Made by a program: the position numbers and the translations under genes. A stretch of DNA of 64,000 nucleotides from Cenococcum geophilum 1.58 (lineage: Eukaryota; Ascomycota; Dothideomycetes; Gloniales; Gloniaceae), in assembly GCA_001692895.1 (NCBI GenBank), contig KV748190.1, positions 2,257,645 through 2,321,644 of the forward strand. Reading direction: 5' to 3'. The notes under the pieces were generated by a model that saw nothing but the letters and a program-made list of their open reading frames with translations, was not told the DNA's origin and did not search any database. This document shows positions 13,001-24,293 of the stretch, piece after piece; the first letter of the stretch is position 1; each line of letters begins with the position of its first letter.

Positions 13001-13500
13001 GGAGCTAAAGTAAAATATATAAGAACGCTAGGAAACTATCTACCGCAATATAATACTGGTTAGACTAACGCTAGAGAGGTAAATAGGAGTTAAAGGTATA
13101 GAGGCTNANTTAGGCAAGACNAACCTAAGCNATAGNATAGTTAANNCNATAGGGGGTAAATACCNAAGGGCTCNNAGAAGGCNTAATAAAGGTAGAAAAT
13201 ATAATAGTAACACTCTTAAGAACAGGAATAATAGGACTAAAAGATTGGCTTTACTAAGTAGGTGTTTTAATAGGTAGCCCAAGATGTAAATGTGGCTAGC
13301 TAAGATAAACACTAAAACACGTAATACTACTATACCCCCTACGCACTAATTAAGAAATAATACTCTTAGCAGCTAGTATAGAGAACTATAATATACTGCT
13401 CTTAATATAAAAAGGCCTTAAGGCGGTCACCTAGTGGCTTATTAGTTAAAATATACTAAATTAGTTTTAAGTTGCAAGGGAAATGGTAATAAAAGGTAAG
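10090..13500 (+). pseudogene. LINE ORF2: endonuclease and reverse transcriptase, dead
   Basis: The apurinic-like endonuclease shows the family pattern of G-D-F-N-L-H-H-P-x-W-G-G decayed to DINLYYPR at about 10501-10525. Further on LKLATPLGAIIW appears near 10600. The reverse transcriptase reads NYRPITLENTLSKILERVI near 11670-11725, LSLDISGAYNNIPYKRLL near 11883-11935, SPILFLFFISNLL near 12088-12125, and the catalytic box decayed to FINNINLI near 12154-12180. A C-terminal Cys-rich segment SPRCKCG with LKHVILLYP lies at 13276-13335. TAG/TAA codons and the lost Asp pair in the catalytic box make it inactive. Confidence 0.85.
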
Positions 13501-13785
13501 GGGGCGAGCAGTAGGTGCCCCCTAGTAACTCTACAGTAGTAGAGTAATAGTTTATAATACTAGCGCGTCCGTAGGCTTATTATAGCAGTAGTAGTTCCCA
13601 AGGAGGTTAAATAGTAAGGTAGTAGAGCACTATAGGCGACTTATAGGCGCTAAGTAGGCGAGTTCTAAAAGGCAGGGAGATAGATTACGGGGTTTTCTCA
13701 TTTTTCTTAAATAGAGTTTTCTCCCCATATGTAAATAAGGAGTAGTCCGTATAGGCCTAATAGGGATCCAAATCGGACGTTAAGC

Positions 13786-13810
13786 AATGAATTATTATTA
13801 TTATTATTAT
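13786..13810 (+). repeat. LINE 3' (ATT)n tail
   Basis: Repeated ATT units end the LINE and run into the right target duplication. This is a typical 3' end for a target-primed insertion. Confidence 0.8.
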
Positions 13811-14033
13811 ATAACTACACTAAGGTAGTTAGCCCGTAACCCTTTTAGGCGGCTAACTTTATAGGCTATAACCTTATTCTTAGATACCCTTAGCTTATAA
13901 AAGTAGATTTTAAGATACGCTTTAAGATAGGAGCCTTTAAATAGTAGAACAATAAAGAATTAGAAGAGCGTATATTACTAATAGGCTTAAAAGATATCCT
14001 AGAGGATATAGCTTTAGGTATACGCTCTATACC

Positions 14034-14193
14034 TATAAAGGCTTAGTTAATAGAATAAGAATCTATTAGTAGCCAGTATATAAGAATTCTAAGATAAGGA
14101 CTTAGAGAAGGTTAAGGAAAGGATATATCTATATATATAGGCTAAGGCTCTAAGCAAGCCTTTAATTAGGGTCTGTAACAGTGCTGTAATATT
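14034..14193 (+). repeat. 160-bp Gypsy segment, duplicate copy 1
   Basis: This near copy of 15394-15552 is more RIP-altered; most differences are transitions. The two copies bracket 1,200 bp of unrelated sequence. It is too long for a normal target-site duplication and looks like a recombination product. Confidence 0.75.
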
Positions 14194-15393
14194 ATCCCCC
14201 CCTTTAGTAAAGCCTGCCCTCAGGCTTTATATTTATCCTCCCCGTTAAAAAAGCCATATTGTCCTTTTTAGCATTAGATCTGTTCTAAATTGTTACTACG
14301 GGCGGAGCAGTAAGGGTTAATTGGGTAGCTGTAGGCAGAGTAGCCAGTAGTTAGTAAAAAAAAATTCGGGCCGTACGGCGCCAGTCCTAACGTTAGGAGG
14401 TTAATATGTATATACAGTCCTACAGTTCTACTGCTATATAGCCCGGCCCGGGCTAGTACTACGTATCGCTAGGAGCCTTCCGTTCTTTATTATTCCTCCT
14501 AAAACTCTATTATCTTCTAGCTCTCTACCCCGCCTTTTAAAAAGGCTCGCCCTAAGCCGCTAGTTAAATCCCCCGCGGGGGCCCCCTGGGGTCGGTAGGG
14601 TTGGTAAGATTATACAAATAAAGGCTAGGAAAAAATTTGAGGTAGATATTGTCTTATTAGGTAGCCTATAGGCCTTATAACCGTAGGTATATCGGTATAG
14701 TTATCTAGTCGTAATAGTAGGTCGAATATAGGTCTTAGTCTATTAGCTAGTTGGTTAATCGTAGGTATATTGGCACGATCGTTTGGTTTGGTTTAGTTTA
14801 TTTAGTAGCAGTACAGTGCCAGCGTCTTATTCTTCCGTAGGCGTATTAGCACGGATTTTTGTTAGGTCGGTCCTTCCGTAGGCGTATTGGCAGGTCGGGT
14901 AGTACGTAGATAATTAAGCGAGATTGGATATAATGTGCTGTACTACAAACTCTATAGTAAGGGATAGGTCTAGGTCTGGTTCTCGCACTCCTCTAAGTAG
15001 CTGGCTAACTCTATTCTAGGCTCTTACTAGAACACTACGCAACGGATTATAATATGCTTTCTCCCTTACTATCTTAAGCTGTAGGCGTATCTTTCTATCC
15101 TCTATTTTGATCGTCTAGGAATAGCTTTAGTTGGTCAGTCGATCAGTTAGGTTAGATTAGGTTAGTAGATCGTAGGCATATTAGTACAATTATCGTTAGG
15201 TCGTAATAGCAGGCGTATTACGCTATTATTATCTGGTCCTTGGCAGTACGGTACTAGCGTTAGAATTGGTTGGTTAGGGTTAATCGGCTAGGTTGGTTCT
15301 TCTAGGCTGTAACAAACGTATTGCCAATTGACTTGCCTAAGTAAGCCTCGGCGCGCTCGTCGCAAGGTAGAGTTGAGGTTAGTCTTAGAATAA
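14194..15393. other. 1.2-kb insert with dispersed CGTAGGCGTATTGGCA repeats
   Basis: This insert is less AT-rich than its surroundings and has GC clusters near 14440-14460 and 14570-14600. A 16-bp motif resembling CGTAGGCGTATTGGCA recurs at about 14682, 14760, 14836, 14877, 15083, 15172 and 15212, embedded in G/T-rich DNA (GGTTGGTT runs). No reading frame is recognised. It may be a 5' leader of another LTR element or an unknown insertion. Confidence 0.5.
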
Positions 15394-15552
15394 TGTAAAG
15401 GCTTAGTTAACAGAACAAGAATCTATTGGTAGCTAGTGTACGAGAATTCCAAGATAAGGACTTGGAGAAGGTTAAGGAAAGGAAACGTCTATATATATGG
15501 GCTAAGGCTCTAAGCGAGCCCCTAACTAGGGTCTGTAATAGTGCCGTAATAA
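15394..15552 (+). repeat. 160-bp Gypsy segment, duplicate copy 2
   Basis: Partner of 14034-14193, with fewer RIP changes. It continues directly into the Gypsy pol region. Confidence 0.75.
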
Positions 15553-18500
15553 TACTTAAAGAAGTATTAGATCTAACCCCTATTCTATAGTAAGATAGGT
15601 ATAGAGCCTAGTATAGGTAATATCCCTTTTATAATAGATACCCTACGGGAAACTACTAGATAGGTTATAGAGACACTAAAGGGAGGCGGCGATCTTAAAG
15701 ATCTTATAAGATACTTTTAATATTACGGGTTACTCTAGCTTAAGTAATATACGGAGAATATACTACGGCACCTTAAACGCTGCGTTAAAGAATTTCCTAC
15801 CCTCTACTAGCTACCGCATATAATAGTTTAACGTATGGTAGTAACTATATATAAGCAACCACTATAGCGTATAACGCTGTCTGTAAGTATTTTAAGGGAG
15901 CTTTAGGACCTACCTAATAATAACGCGGAGGATAAACGCGACCCTAATCTATTAAATATTCCATTAGGCCTAAGGGACTTACTAAGGGTATTTTTAGGTA
16001 GGTAAGCTAAAGTCCTTTTATAGAACTTAGAATATAATTATATAATTAATCTAAAAGAAGGTAAATAACCGCTAAACCTCCCTATTTATAACCTATTTTA
16101 TAAAGAGCTTAAATTCCTATAAGAGTACCTTAATAGTTTACTAGAAAAGGGGTAGATTTAGCCTAGTAAGTTACTAGCAGTCATACTAATTCTCTTTATC
16201 CCTAAACTAGATAGAACTATAAGGCTATATATAGACTATTATGGTCTTAATAAGATTATAATTAAGAACCGTTACCTACTACTACTAGTTAGTAAAATGC
16301 TAGATTAACTATTTAGGGCGAAGATCTTTATAAAGCTAGATCTGCGAGACGCCTATTATAGGCTCTATATTAAAAAAGGGGATAAGTAGAAGACTGCTTT
16401 TAAGACCTAATATGGCTACTTTAAGTATATAGTAATACCTCTTGAGCTAGCTAATATGCCTATAATATTTTAATTATATATTTATAGAGCTTTAGGGGGA
16501 CTAGTTAACCGTATATATATTATCTATTTAGATAATATTCTAATCTACTTAGAAAATAAGGATTAGTATATGTAATACATCCGCAAAGTACTAGAATGTT
16601 TAGATAATTAGGGCCTCTATGCTAAGGCGTTAAAGTATATCTTTAATACTAAGTAGGTTAAGTTCCTAGGTTATATTATAATACCTATAGGTATAGTTAT
16701 AGACCTAGTACGGGTATAGATAATCTAAGAGTAGCTGGAGTTAGAGAGCTACTAGGATATTTAAGTATTCCTAGGCTTTGCTAATTTCTATAGGCGCTTT
16801 ATCTATAACTACTTAGATATTACCTAATACCTATTTAACTATATTACTAAAGCTTCTTAAGACCTAGCCTAGTAAGTAAAAAGCTTAAAGATAGAAAGGA
16901 AGAAAACTAAGAAGGGACTAACTAAATAGTATAAACTATAGATATAGCCCAGAAAGGTCTAGGAAGCCTTTTAGGAACTATATATAAAGTTTATAGAAGC
17001 TTTACTATTATAGCATTTTAACCTAAATTAGCTACTAATAATAGTTACTAATATATTAAATTTTACCCTTATTAGTATCCTACTATAACCTAATAGGTAT
17101 CTAGACGCTACCCAGCTCTATTAAAGACTAGTAGTATTTTATAGTAGAAAATTCTAGAGACCTAAAGTTAGGTATTATACCTATAATAAGGAACTACTAG
17201 CTATAGTTGACTACTTTAAATAGTAGCAATATTACCTTAAGCACGCGAGCTATACTACTTATATACTTTTAGATTATTATAATTTACGCTATTTTATAAC
17301 TATAAAGGAGCTTATACCTTAATAAGGTAGATAGGTAGAGGAGCTTATACGATTTAATTTTAAGATTAAATATAAGCTAGGGGAAAATAACCCTACTAAT
17401 AGACCGTTATAATGGCTAGACTATACTAAAGGCTTTAAAATAGGAGAAGGAAAACAGATAATAGATATCTTACTTCCTATATTATAGAATAAGCTCTAGG
17501 TATAGGATACTTAAGTACCTATAGCTCTACGCACTAAGTCTTAGGCGGTATAAACCCTATTAGCTTTTATTAACGTTCTAGCTAGTACCTAGTCTATAGC
17601 TAATAAGGGTCTAAATATACCTAGATAGGACGTCCCTAATATAAGTTTAGAACCTAGTAATACGCCACCTCTAATTACTAAGCTATCCCCTTAAGCTAAT
17701 AGCGAAGCTATAGAGCAATTGGAACTTAGAGCCCTATAATAACTAAAGGACTTTAACCTTATAGCGGCCTTTCTAATATATATGCACTAAAGAGTTATAA
17801 GATCTATAGTACTATCTAGTTGCGTACTTAGAATAGTATAAGATAAAACAGCTTTTACCTAGGAATTATCTAAAAGGTTAATAGATCTTATCCATAAGGT
17901 ATAATAGAGGGACGCCTCCTATACTATCTTTAATACAAAAGTAGACTAAAAATATAATAGAAAGGAGGCTATAAGGTACTAAAATTAGGAACTAGACCTA
18001 ATAGGCCTACTGTATAGAAATAGTAAGGTTTAGGTACTATAAGAAGCAAATCTATAATAGAAAATTCTTATAAAGAATTACAATAATCCTCTAGGCGGCT
18101 ACTATAGTTAAGTTAAGATAGTAGAATTACTTTAACGTAAATACTATTAGTTAAAGCTTAAGCAGGAAGTAAAGGAGTATATTAGCTACTATAAGAAGTA
18201 TTAAGTATATAAAATCTAAAGGTATAAGCCGTAGGGTTTACTTAAATCTACCCCCCCGCTAGAAAGCTATAGTAATATTATGCTATAGACTTTATTACGG
18301 ATCTCCCGCCCTTAAAGGATAAGTAAGGACGAATATATAATTCGGTCCTTATATTTATTAATAGATTTTTAAAGTACGTTTAATACCTTCCCGTTAATAA
18401 GACGATTAACGTATAAGCGCTAGCTAGCTTAATTAAGGAGAAATACTTTCTTAAAGTAGACTAGCCGCACTCTATTATTATTAATAGGGATAGTATCTTT

Positions 18501-19385
18501 ATAAGCTAGTACTAGTTAGATTTATACTTTTATTTAAAGATAGACCACTATTATAGTATAGCTTTCTATCTATAAACGGATAGGTAAACGGAACGCTAGA
18601 ACTAGAAACTAGAGTCTTACCTATAAATATATTTAAATTACTAGCAAGATAACTAGTATAAGCTACTTCCGTACATAGAGTATGCTTATAATTTAAAGTA
18701 ATACGTATTATATAAGTATACACCAATCTAGATTACCTTTAGCATCTAACTATCTAGGTTTAATAGTATACCTAGCGATTACTAGCTAAGGCTATATAAT
18801 TAATTATAGGATCCTACCGGGAAGAAGTTTAAGGATATCTATTAGAGAGTATAAGGGTACCTTTAGGAATAGGAGGAGTAATAGAAGTATGTAAAGTAGA
18901 GCCTATAAGATACCCAAGAGTAGTAGAGACTTTAGTATAACCGCAAGCACTAGGACAAGTATTTTAGAGTAGGCGATAAGGTTTTATTACGTTTAACGAA
19001 TATTAAGACCCGTTAACTATTAAAGAAGCTTAATATAAGATACCTAGGTCCCTTCTAAGTTAAGAAATAGATTAGTAAGTTAGTCTACTATCTCTAGCTA
19101 CCCCTATCTATAGCCTATATATATTTAGTGTTTTATATAAACCTGCTAGAGCTATAGTATAGACTACCGTAGAAAAGAACTTCTATCTAGGCCTAATTAA
19201 ACACCCTAAGGTAGTAGGCGAGTAGTATAAGGTTAAAGCTATACTACGCTATAAGTCTATTAAGAACAAGCTTTAATATAAAGTTAAATAGCTAGGCTAG
19301 CCTGCTAAGAACTCTATATAGGAACTAGAGGATTACCTTAATTATTATAAAGATATTCTAAAAGAATATTAGGACTAAGGCCCGC
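15553..19385 (+). pseudogene. Gypsy pol: RT, RNase H, integrase, chromodomain, dead
   Basis: The reverse transcriptase shows KLDLRDAYYRL near 16340-16370 and the active-site box YLDNILIY near 16522-16545, with one catalytic Asp changed to Asn. It is followed by FLGFANFYRRFIYNY near 16770-16810. RNase H and a linker follow near 16980-17400, then decayed integrase up to about 19000. A chromodomain is readable at 19215-19375 (ILRYKSIKN, then KVKWLGWPAK read through stops, and ELEDYLNYY). The chromodomain would target chromatin in an active element. Many TAG/TAA stops occur. Protease and most of gag were not found and are presumably deleted. Confidence 0.82.
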
Positions 19386-21729
19386 AATCTATAAATTGTA
19401 GAAAGCGCTCTAATACTATAGTATTATCGTAACCTATAAAGAAAGCTTGTAGTAGGCCGTAAGAGGCCCTAAGGAGTAAGAAATAGGTTAAATTGGATAT
19501 AGAATAGATAGGCTCTGGAAACTATAAGGATTAGGGCTACGGCCTAAGGCAGGACAGGTCCTTAGCCTTTTTATATATATAGTATAGAATTAATAGGGTA
19601 TTTTGCTAGAATTGCATTCCTATTTATTAAGTATATATTAGGAATAGTATTTCTATACCTTCCTAAATGCCTTATAAGGCCTTCCTAAGCACGAATTAAG
19701 ATCTTTAATTACTACTATATATAAGAATAATCCTAAATACCTAATCTAAAAAGCTACTATACCTTACCCTTAGGAGTAGGATTAGTATCTATTGGCCCTC
19801 TAAGGGATAGCTAACGGGAATAAGATCCCTTTATAGGTATATAAGTAGGTATAAAAATAAGGGTAGGATAATAAGATGTAGCTAGGGCAGAGATCCTTAA
19901 ACGCTTAATACTAATATTGGGTCCAAACTAATACTAATAAAACTCTTATAGCGTAAGCTTATAGCTAATAAAGATACGCTTAAGCCTAGAATAAATAGAG
20001 ATGTTAGCTAGCTAGTATAGTCTAAAACCACTAAGACCTTACTATAGCAACTATTAGTTACCTATTCGCTAAGTACCTAAAGGGTAATCTACCTAATAAT
20101 ATATTATATTATACTCTTTTAAAACTTAACGCGTATATATAAACTCCTTCTTGTAGTACACGGCGACCTTTTTCTTATTATCCCTATTCTTTACCCTATC
20201 CTTAGTATACTAACCTTACTCGTATATTAGACGCTATTAGCTAGCTTACTAAGAATTATAGGCGGTATAAATAGCTATAGTATAGTCTTAAATTTGGCCT
20301 AGTAATTTAGTATTATCGCTTAAATAGGAAAGAGCCCGGGCGATATAGTAGTTAAGGATATTAAAGGAACGTCTCTACTTAGGCCTAGGCTATTAAAGCC
20401 TAAGTTAGCAATAGAAATCTATTAGGAATAGAAAACTTACCTTAATATAACTGCCGCTCTTAGTACGTATATATTAATTATAAGGACTAAAGGTATTAGA
20501 TCTAACGCAGTACGTCTTATTATAAGCCTCTAAAATCCTTTTATTAGATTTCTAGTCTTTTAAAGACATATAGGCAAAATCATTTAAGTAGGACCAGCAC
20601 TAGTTGCGGGTTAGCGGGGGTTAGAGTTCTATATATAATGGTAGGGCTAGGATACGCTAAGGAATTAGCTTAAAAGAGTAGTTAGTAGGAGAATAAAGAG
20701 GTATATTAAATTAATAATAGAAAAGAAGAAAATCTTAATAATATATTAAAGATACGTCTAAGATTGGATAAAGGTTAATAGAGAGAAGTAAGGTATTAAG
20801 AAAAAGGAGCAGCAGCTTAATAAGTAAGTTGTCTTATACTTTACCTTCTAATACCCTTTTAGTAAATAGCCGCAACCTTGCTAATATAACTCTATTATAA
20901 TAGCGCTATTTAGAAGAAAGGAAATATAAGTATACGTTATCTAACTACTACTTCCTTATAAGAAAAACTAATTATACAGTAGGGAAGGCAATTAAGACGT
21001 TAATTAAAGACGTATATAGGTTAAATTATACCTAAATAATACTATAGTATTAAAGAATAACATTATAGACGTCCTTAGTAATTGTATAATAGCTATAGAT
21101 ACTATTATAAAATATCCCTCCTATTTACTAAGTAGTAAAGCTACGCTAAGTATATAGTATAGGACCACTAGATTTAAAAGCATATATACTAAATCTTAGG
21201 AGATAAGTCTCCTTAATTAACTAATTAATACCTTAACTATATTTAATAGCCTAAGGGCGAATATAGAAGTAATATATTAGTAACGTAGAGGATTATAAAA
21301 GAAGATTACGGATTATATCTTAGTAGTTAAAAGATAACAGTAAGCTAAGGCCCTATATATTAAATCCTATACTAAAGGTTCTATGGAACTATATAAGGAA
21401 TACTAAATTACCTATAATACTTATAATTAATTATAGACCGGTATAAAGGCTTAGAAGTAGAGTTATATAAAAATCCTTAAGTTAGCCTAGGTAGTTACTA
21501 GTATACTTCTAATAGGCTTTTAATAGGTCTTCTAATAATCCTTATATCTTTTCTCTAGTTATATTTTTTCCTTATTAAGGTTTTTAGGAGTTTAAAGTAG
21601 GGATTAGATAGATAATATATAATAGCATACTAATATCTCTCCAAACCCCTTCTAAGATAAGCCCTTATAATCTCCCTCTACTATAAGGTAATGGCGATCG
21701 GGGACTAACCGTAAGAAGGGGGGGGGCAA
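19386..21729 (+). other. 2.3-kb region between chromodomain and 3' LTR, unidentified
   Basis: Known chromoviruses usually reach the 3' LTR soon after the chromodomain, but here more than 2.3 kb intervene. I see decayed coding-like stretches but no family I can name. The last bases before the LTR (about 21712-21727) are a run of purines, mainly G, a good polypurine tract, so this stretch belongs to the element's 3' end at least in part. Confidence 0.5.
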
Positions 21730-21944
21730 TGTAAGGGATATTATTGCGGTCACCTTAGGTTGCCCTTAGGACAACCCCTGGACACCCCTTGGACGTCCGT
21801 CGGTCACGTGCCGGAGGCACGTGCCCGTAGTATAAAGTCTCTACGATCCCCAAGGCCTTACCTCCTTAAGGATTCGTCTCTCTCGCCAATCTATCCTGTT
21901 CCAATCGTGTCCTTATAGCCCCCTGTCTATAAAGTTCCCTTACA
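21730..21944 (+). repeat. Gypsy 3' LTR, 215 bp, largely unRIPped
   Basis: It starts TGTAAGGGA and ends TCCCTTACA, perfect terminal inverted repeats, directly after a G-rich polypurine tract. Inside is a hairpin CACGTGCC-GGA-GGCACGTG (about 21816-21834) carrying two CACGTG boxes. Unlike the internal region it has normal base composition. No target duplication or 5' partner is visible. Confidence 0.82.
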
Positions 21945-22215
21945 TATAAGAAGTTAAGAATTTTATAACTTATAAAGTAAGCTTTTCTCTATAATTTAGT
22001 ATAATTTAATATAATTTTAATATTAATAGGTATTATAGGAGGGTAGATTAATTTTACTAAAGTTAATAAAGTCTTCTTATATAAATAGTGTTTAGGTTTT
22101 CTATAAATCTCGCCAAAGGGCCTCAGACTAAGAAAACGATTGCCGTCCTAAATCAGCTTAGCGGACGGTGCGGATATTCCTATATCCGCAATCGATTTCT
22201 TAGTCTGAGCTTCTG
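21945..22215 (+). repeat. Dispersed 270-bp repeat, copy 1, ending in a T-shaped palindrome
   Basis: This homologue of 47393-47640 is in the opposite orientation there. Similarity runs from just after the Gypsy LTR, through an AT-rich body, to a 90-bp palindrome, and stops a few bases beyond it. It separates the transposon block from the HET island. Confidence 0.75.
22122..22209. other. Three-way-junction palindrome upstream of HET gene
   Basis: An outer 21-bp stem (22122-22142 with 22189-22209, one mismatch) encloses two inner hairpins: CCGTCC/GGACGG (22143-22148 with 22163-22168) and TGCGGATAT/ATATCCGCA (22169-22177 with 22182-22190, the last two bases shared with the outer stem). The same fold is present in the copy at 47393-47480. 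It lies 170 bp before the first HET start codon. Function is unknown. Confidence 0.75.
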
Positions 22216-22379
22216 AGGTAATCGAATACCATTGCTTTCCTCTAGTCCGTGAAATCTCGCTCCCCTTTTCGGTGAACGTTAAATCATTCTCATATAAAGG
22301 AATAAACTTGTTCTTAGCTCACAGGCTTCGAACGCCCGCGGAAGGTTAATTGCAACCAACAAGAGTGAAATGGTCCATC

Positions 22380-24293
22380 ATGAACACCGCTGCGACCCTC
22401 TATCCACAACGCTTGAGTCCCGAAAACAACGAGATTCGGCTGCTAACTATTCAACGTGGTGCCTTCAAGGAACCAATCCGTTGTAGTCTCCGGGCAGTCT
22501 GCTTGGATGATAATCCGACATACACCGCTCTGTCCTACGTCTGGGGAGATGCAACAATTACGAAGCCCATCTTGGTGGACGGGAGTCCATTCGAAGCTAC
22601 CATTAATCTGGAATCGGCTTTATGGCATATTCGCAAAAGTGACTCCGATCAAGTGTTCTGGGTTGACGCGGTCTGCATTAACCAAAGCGACGCGGTCGAG
22701 AGGAACGCACAAGTTAGCTTGATGGGAGCAATTTACTCGAAATGCAGCGATATGTTGGCATGGCTTGGAGAGGCTGATCTCGCTTCAGACATGCTCGTAA
22801 ATGCTCTGTCAGAGAATAGCGTACCTTCTCAGCCGGATCCTCAATCAGAAGGCTTCGTTGAGCTTGCCGAACGATACTTCTTTGAGCTGCAGAAGCTTTC
22901 TCTCTTGATAAAGGCAATTTCTAAGCGGGCATGGTTCAAGAGAGTCTGGGTGAGTCAAGAATTCCTGCTTCCCAAGAAAGATCCGATATTCCAGTGCGGC
23001 AGCGCTTTTATCGAGTGCGCCCAATTCTTTGAGGCAGTCTCGGCCGTAAGTGAGAGGTCAATCCGCAACGTTGCCCACGACCTTAACATGGAGTCATCGT
23101 ATAAAGATTTGCAACAGCGCTTGGGCATGAGCAACCATGACGCAAAGAGTCACTCTGGCGATCTCATCACCCTCGCCTCTTTGGGAGTAATGAGATATCA
23201 TTCCAACCGAGGTGATTTTCCTGCGCCTTTGTATGCAGCCATCGCGCTCTCTGTCGGGAGACTGTCGACAGTACCGCATGATTACATATATGGCTTTCTC
23301 GGTTTGGTCCGCAACGACGAAAAGACGGACCTCATAATTGATTATCAGCGCTCGCACTGGGATCTATATAGGGAAGTCATGGACTTTCTGATCTTCCAAG
23401 GAGATGGAGACAACCTCCGCTGTCTGAGCATGCTGTCATTCAAGTCGCAATCCAATCAATATCCGTCTTGGGTGGTCGACTTCTCTGCTCAAACTAATGT
23501 CACAAAGTACACAGGTACCTATCTAGCAGCTCAAGATTCTTGGACTCCTGTTTGGGATGTTTGGACTTCAGATGACGGCGAGATCCTTATGCTTGAAGGA
23601 GTGTATTTGGATGTTGTTGCACGCGCTCATCACATTCCTGAACATACCGATTGGACTGGCACATGGAGGTATGACCTTACGGCAGTCAGCGCAATGGCAA
23701 AATCCGGACTGCATGTCGCACAAACTTTTGAGAAGAAAGATCTCCAATTACCGCCGGAGAAGTTACGCCACGCATCTCGGAGCTCTGGTCTCCATCGACT
23801 GTTTCTGGCAAATTCGGACCAAGCTCGCTTCCGGGACGAACCGGAACAGACGATGGATGGCGGTCGTTTCCGAGTCAATGCCGAAGATCGTCAATGGGAT
23901 TACTGGTTCCACTTGGTGGCTGGCCCAACACATGGGCGGCTTGAAGAGATCGACGGGCTCGACGGACTTGTACCTCGACTGGAGCTGGACGGACTGTCGA
24001 TTCGGGCATTCGTCGCATATATTCTTACGGCGACATTGCTTGCCTGTAGCGGAAGAACCCTTGTGGTCACGAAAGGGGGGCTTCTTGCCATTGCAGTCCC
24101 AGATGTTCAAGAAGGCGATGTCTTGGTGTACCTCTTTGGTATGCACGCACCTTGGATTTTAAGGCCAGTTCCAAACAAACCGTGGTACACGGTTGTCGGA
24201 ATGGCGTTTGTCAACGGTCTCATGGACTGGAAAGTGCTAGATGAGTGCTACGATGAAGGTCTCCTCTCTGTAGCCACATTTTGCATTCGGTAG
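22380..24293 (+). CDS. HET-domain protein 1 (637 aa), intact
   Basis: This is a heterokaryon-incompatibility (HET) domain protein. In fungi such proteins act, often through partner genes, in non-self recognition and programmed cell death; the partner here is unknown. The first ATG in frame is at 22380 (upstream in-frame codons lack ATG). HET motifs in order are YTALSYVWGD (residues 48-57), VFWVDAVCINQ (92-102), a region from ERNAQ to WLGEAD (107-133), RAWFKRVWVSQEF (183-195) and PHDYIYGFLGLV (299-310). A C-terminal GDVLVYLFG and later VVGMAFVNG resemble the usual HET tail. No intron, signal peptide or membrane segment is evident. Codon use is normal and the frame is uninterrupted, unlike all DNA to its left. 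It is followed in tandem by a second HET gene about 1 kb downstream. Confidence 0.92.
   Translation: MNTAATLYPQRLSPENNEIRLLTIQRGAFKEPIRCSLRAVCLDDNPTYTALSYVWGDATITKPILVDGSPFEATINLESALWHIRKSDSDQVFWVDAVCINQSDAVERNAQVSLMGAIYSKCSDMLAWLGEADLASDMLVNALSENSVPSQPDPQSEGFVELAERYFFELQKLSLLIKAISKRAWFKRVWVSQEFLLPKKDPIFQCGSAFIECAQFFEAVSAVSERSIRNVAHDLNMESSYKDLQQRLGMSNHDAKSHSGDLITLASLGVMRYHSNRGDFPAPLYAAIALSVGRLSTVPHDYIYGFLGLVRNDEKTDLIIDYQRSHWDLYREVMDFLIFQGDGDNLRCLSMLSFKSQSNQYPSWVVDFSAQTNVTKYTGTYLAAQDSWTPVWDVWTSDDGEILMLEGVYLDVVARAHHIPEHTDWTGTWRYDLTAVSAMAKSGLHVAQTFEKKDLQLPPEKLRHASRSSGLHRLFLANSDQARFRDEPEQTMDGGRFRVNAEDRQWDYWFHLVAGPTHGRLEEIDGLDGLVPRLELDGLSIRAFVAYILTATLLACSGRTLVVTKGGLLAIAVPDVQEGDVLVYLFGMHAPWILRPVPNKPWYTVVGMAFVNGLMDWKVLDECYDEGLLSVATFCIR

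Larger units (their letters stand above)
8220..13807 (+). mobile_element. Tad1-like LINE, near full length, RIP-inactivated
   Basis: This 5.6-kb non-LTR retrotransposon has a gag-like ORF1 followed by an endonuclease/reverse transcriptase ORF2 and a 3' (ATT)n tail. The target duplication TATATAACTACACTAA lies at 8204-8219 and 13808-13823; a few of its left bases could belong to the tail. The element landed in an already present sequence whose right half continues as the Gypsy-like region. A second copy of the same family runs on the - strand at 62650-64000. Ambiguous bases (N) occur at 11225 and at about a dozen sites in 13107-13183. Confidence 0.9.
13824..21944 (+). mobile_element. Ty3/Gypsy chromovirus, mosaic and RIP-inactivated
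   Basis: This is a Gypsy-type internal region (gag fragment, reverse transcriptase, RNase H, integrase, chromodomain) ending in a clear 3' LTR at 21730-21944. No matching 5' LTR is visible in the window. It is split by 1.2 kb of different DNA bracketed by a 160-bp duplication of the element's own sequence. The LINE upstream is inserted at its left edge. The pol order RT-RH-IN with a C-terminal chromodomain identifies a chromovirus. Confidence 0.8.

Noticed and set aside
22350-22379. In-frame extension of HET protein 1 upstream of its ATG
   Set aside because: It would need a TTG start codon. A fungal nuclear gene should start at the ATG at 22380, which still leaves the HET motifs complete.
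23557-24162. 201-codon alternative + frame inside HET gene 1
   Set aside because: It overlaps the HET frame entirely and has no recognisable domain.
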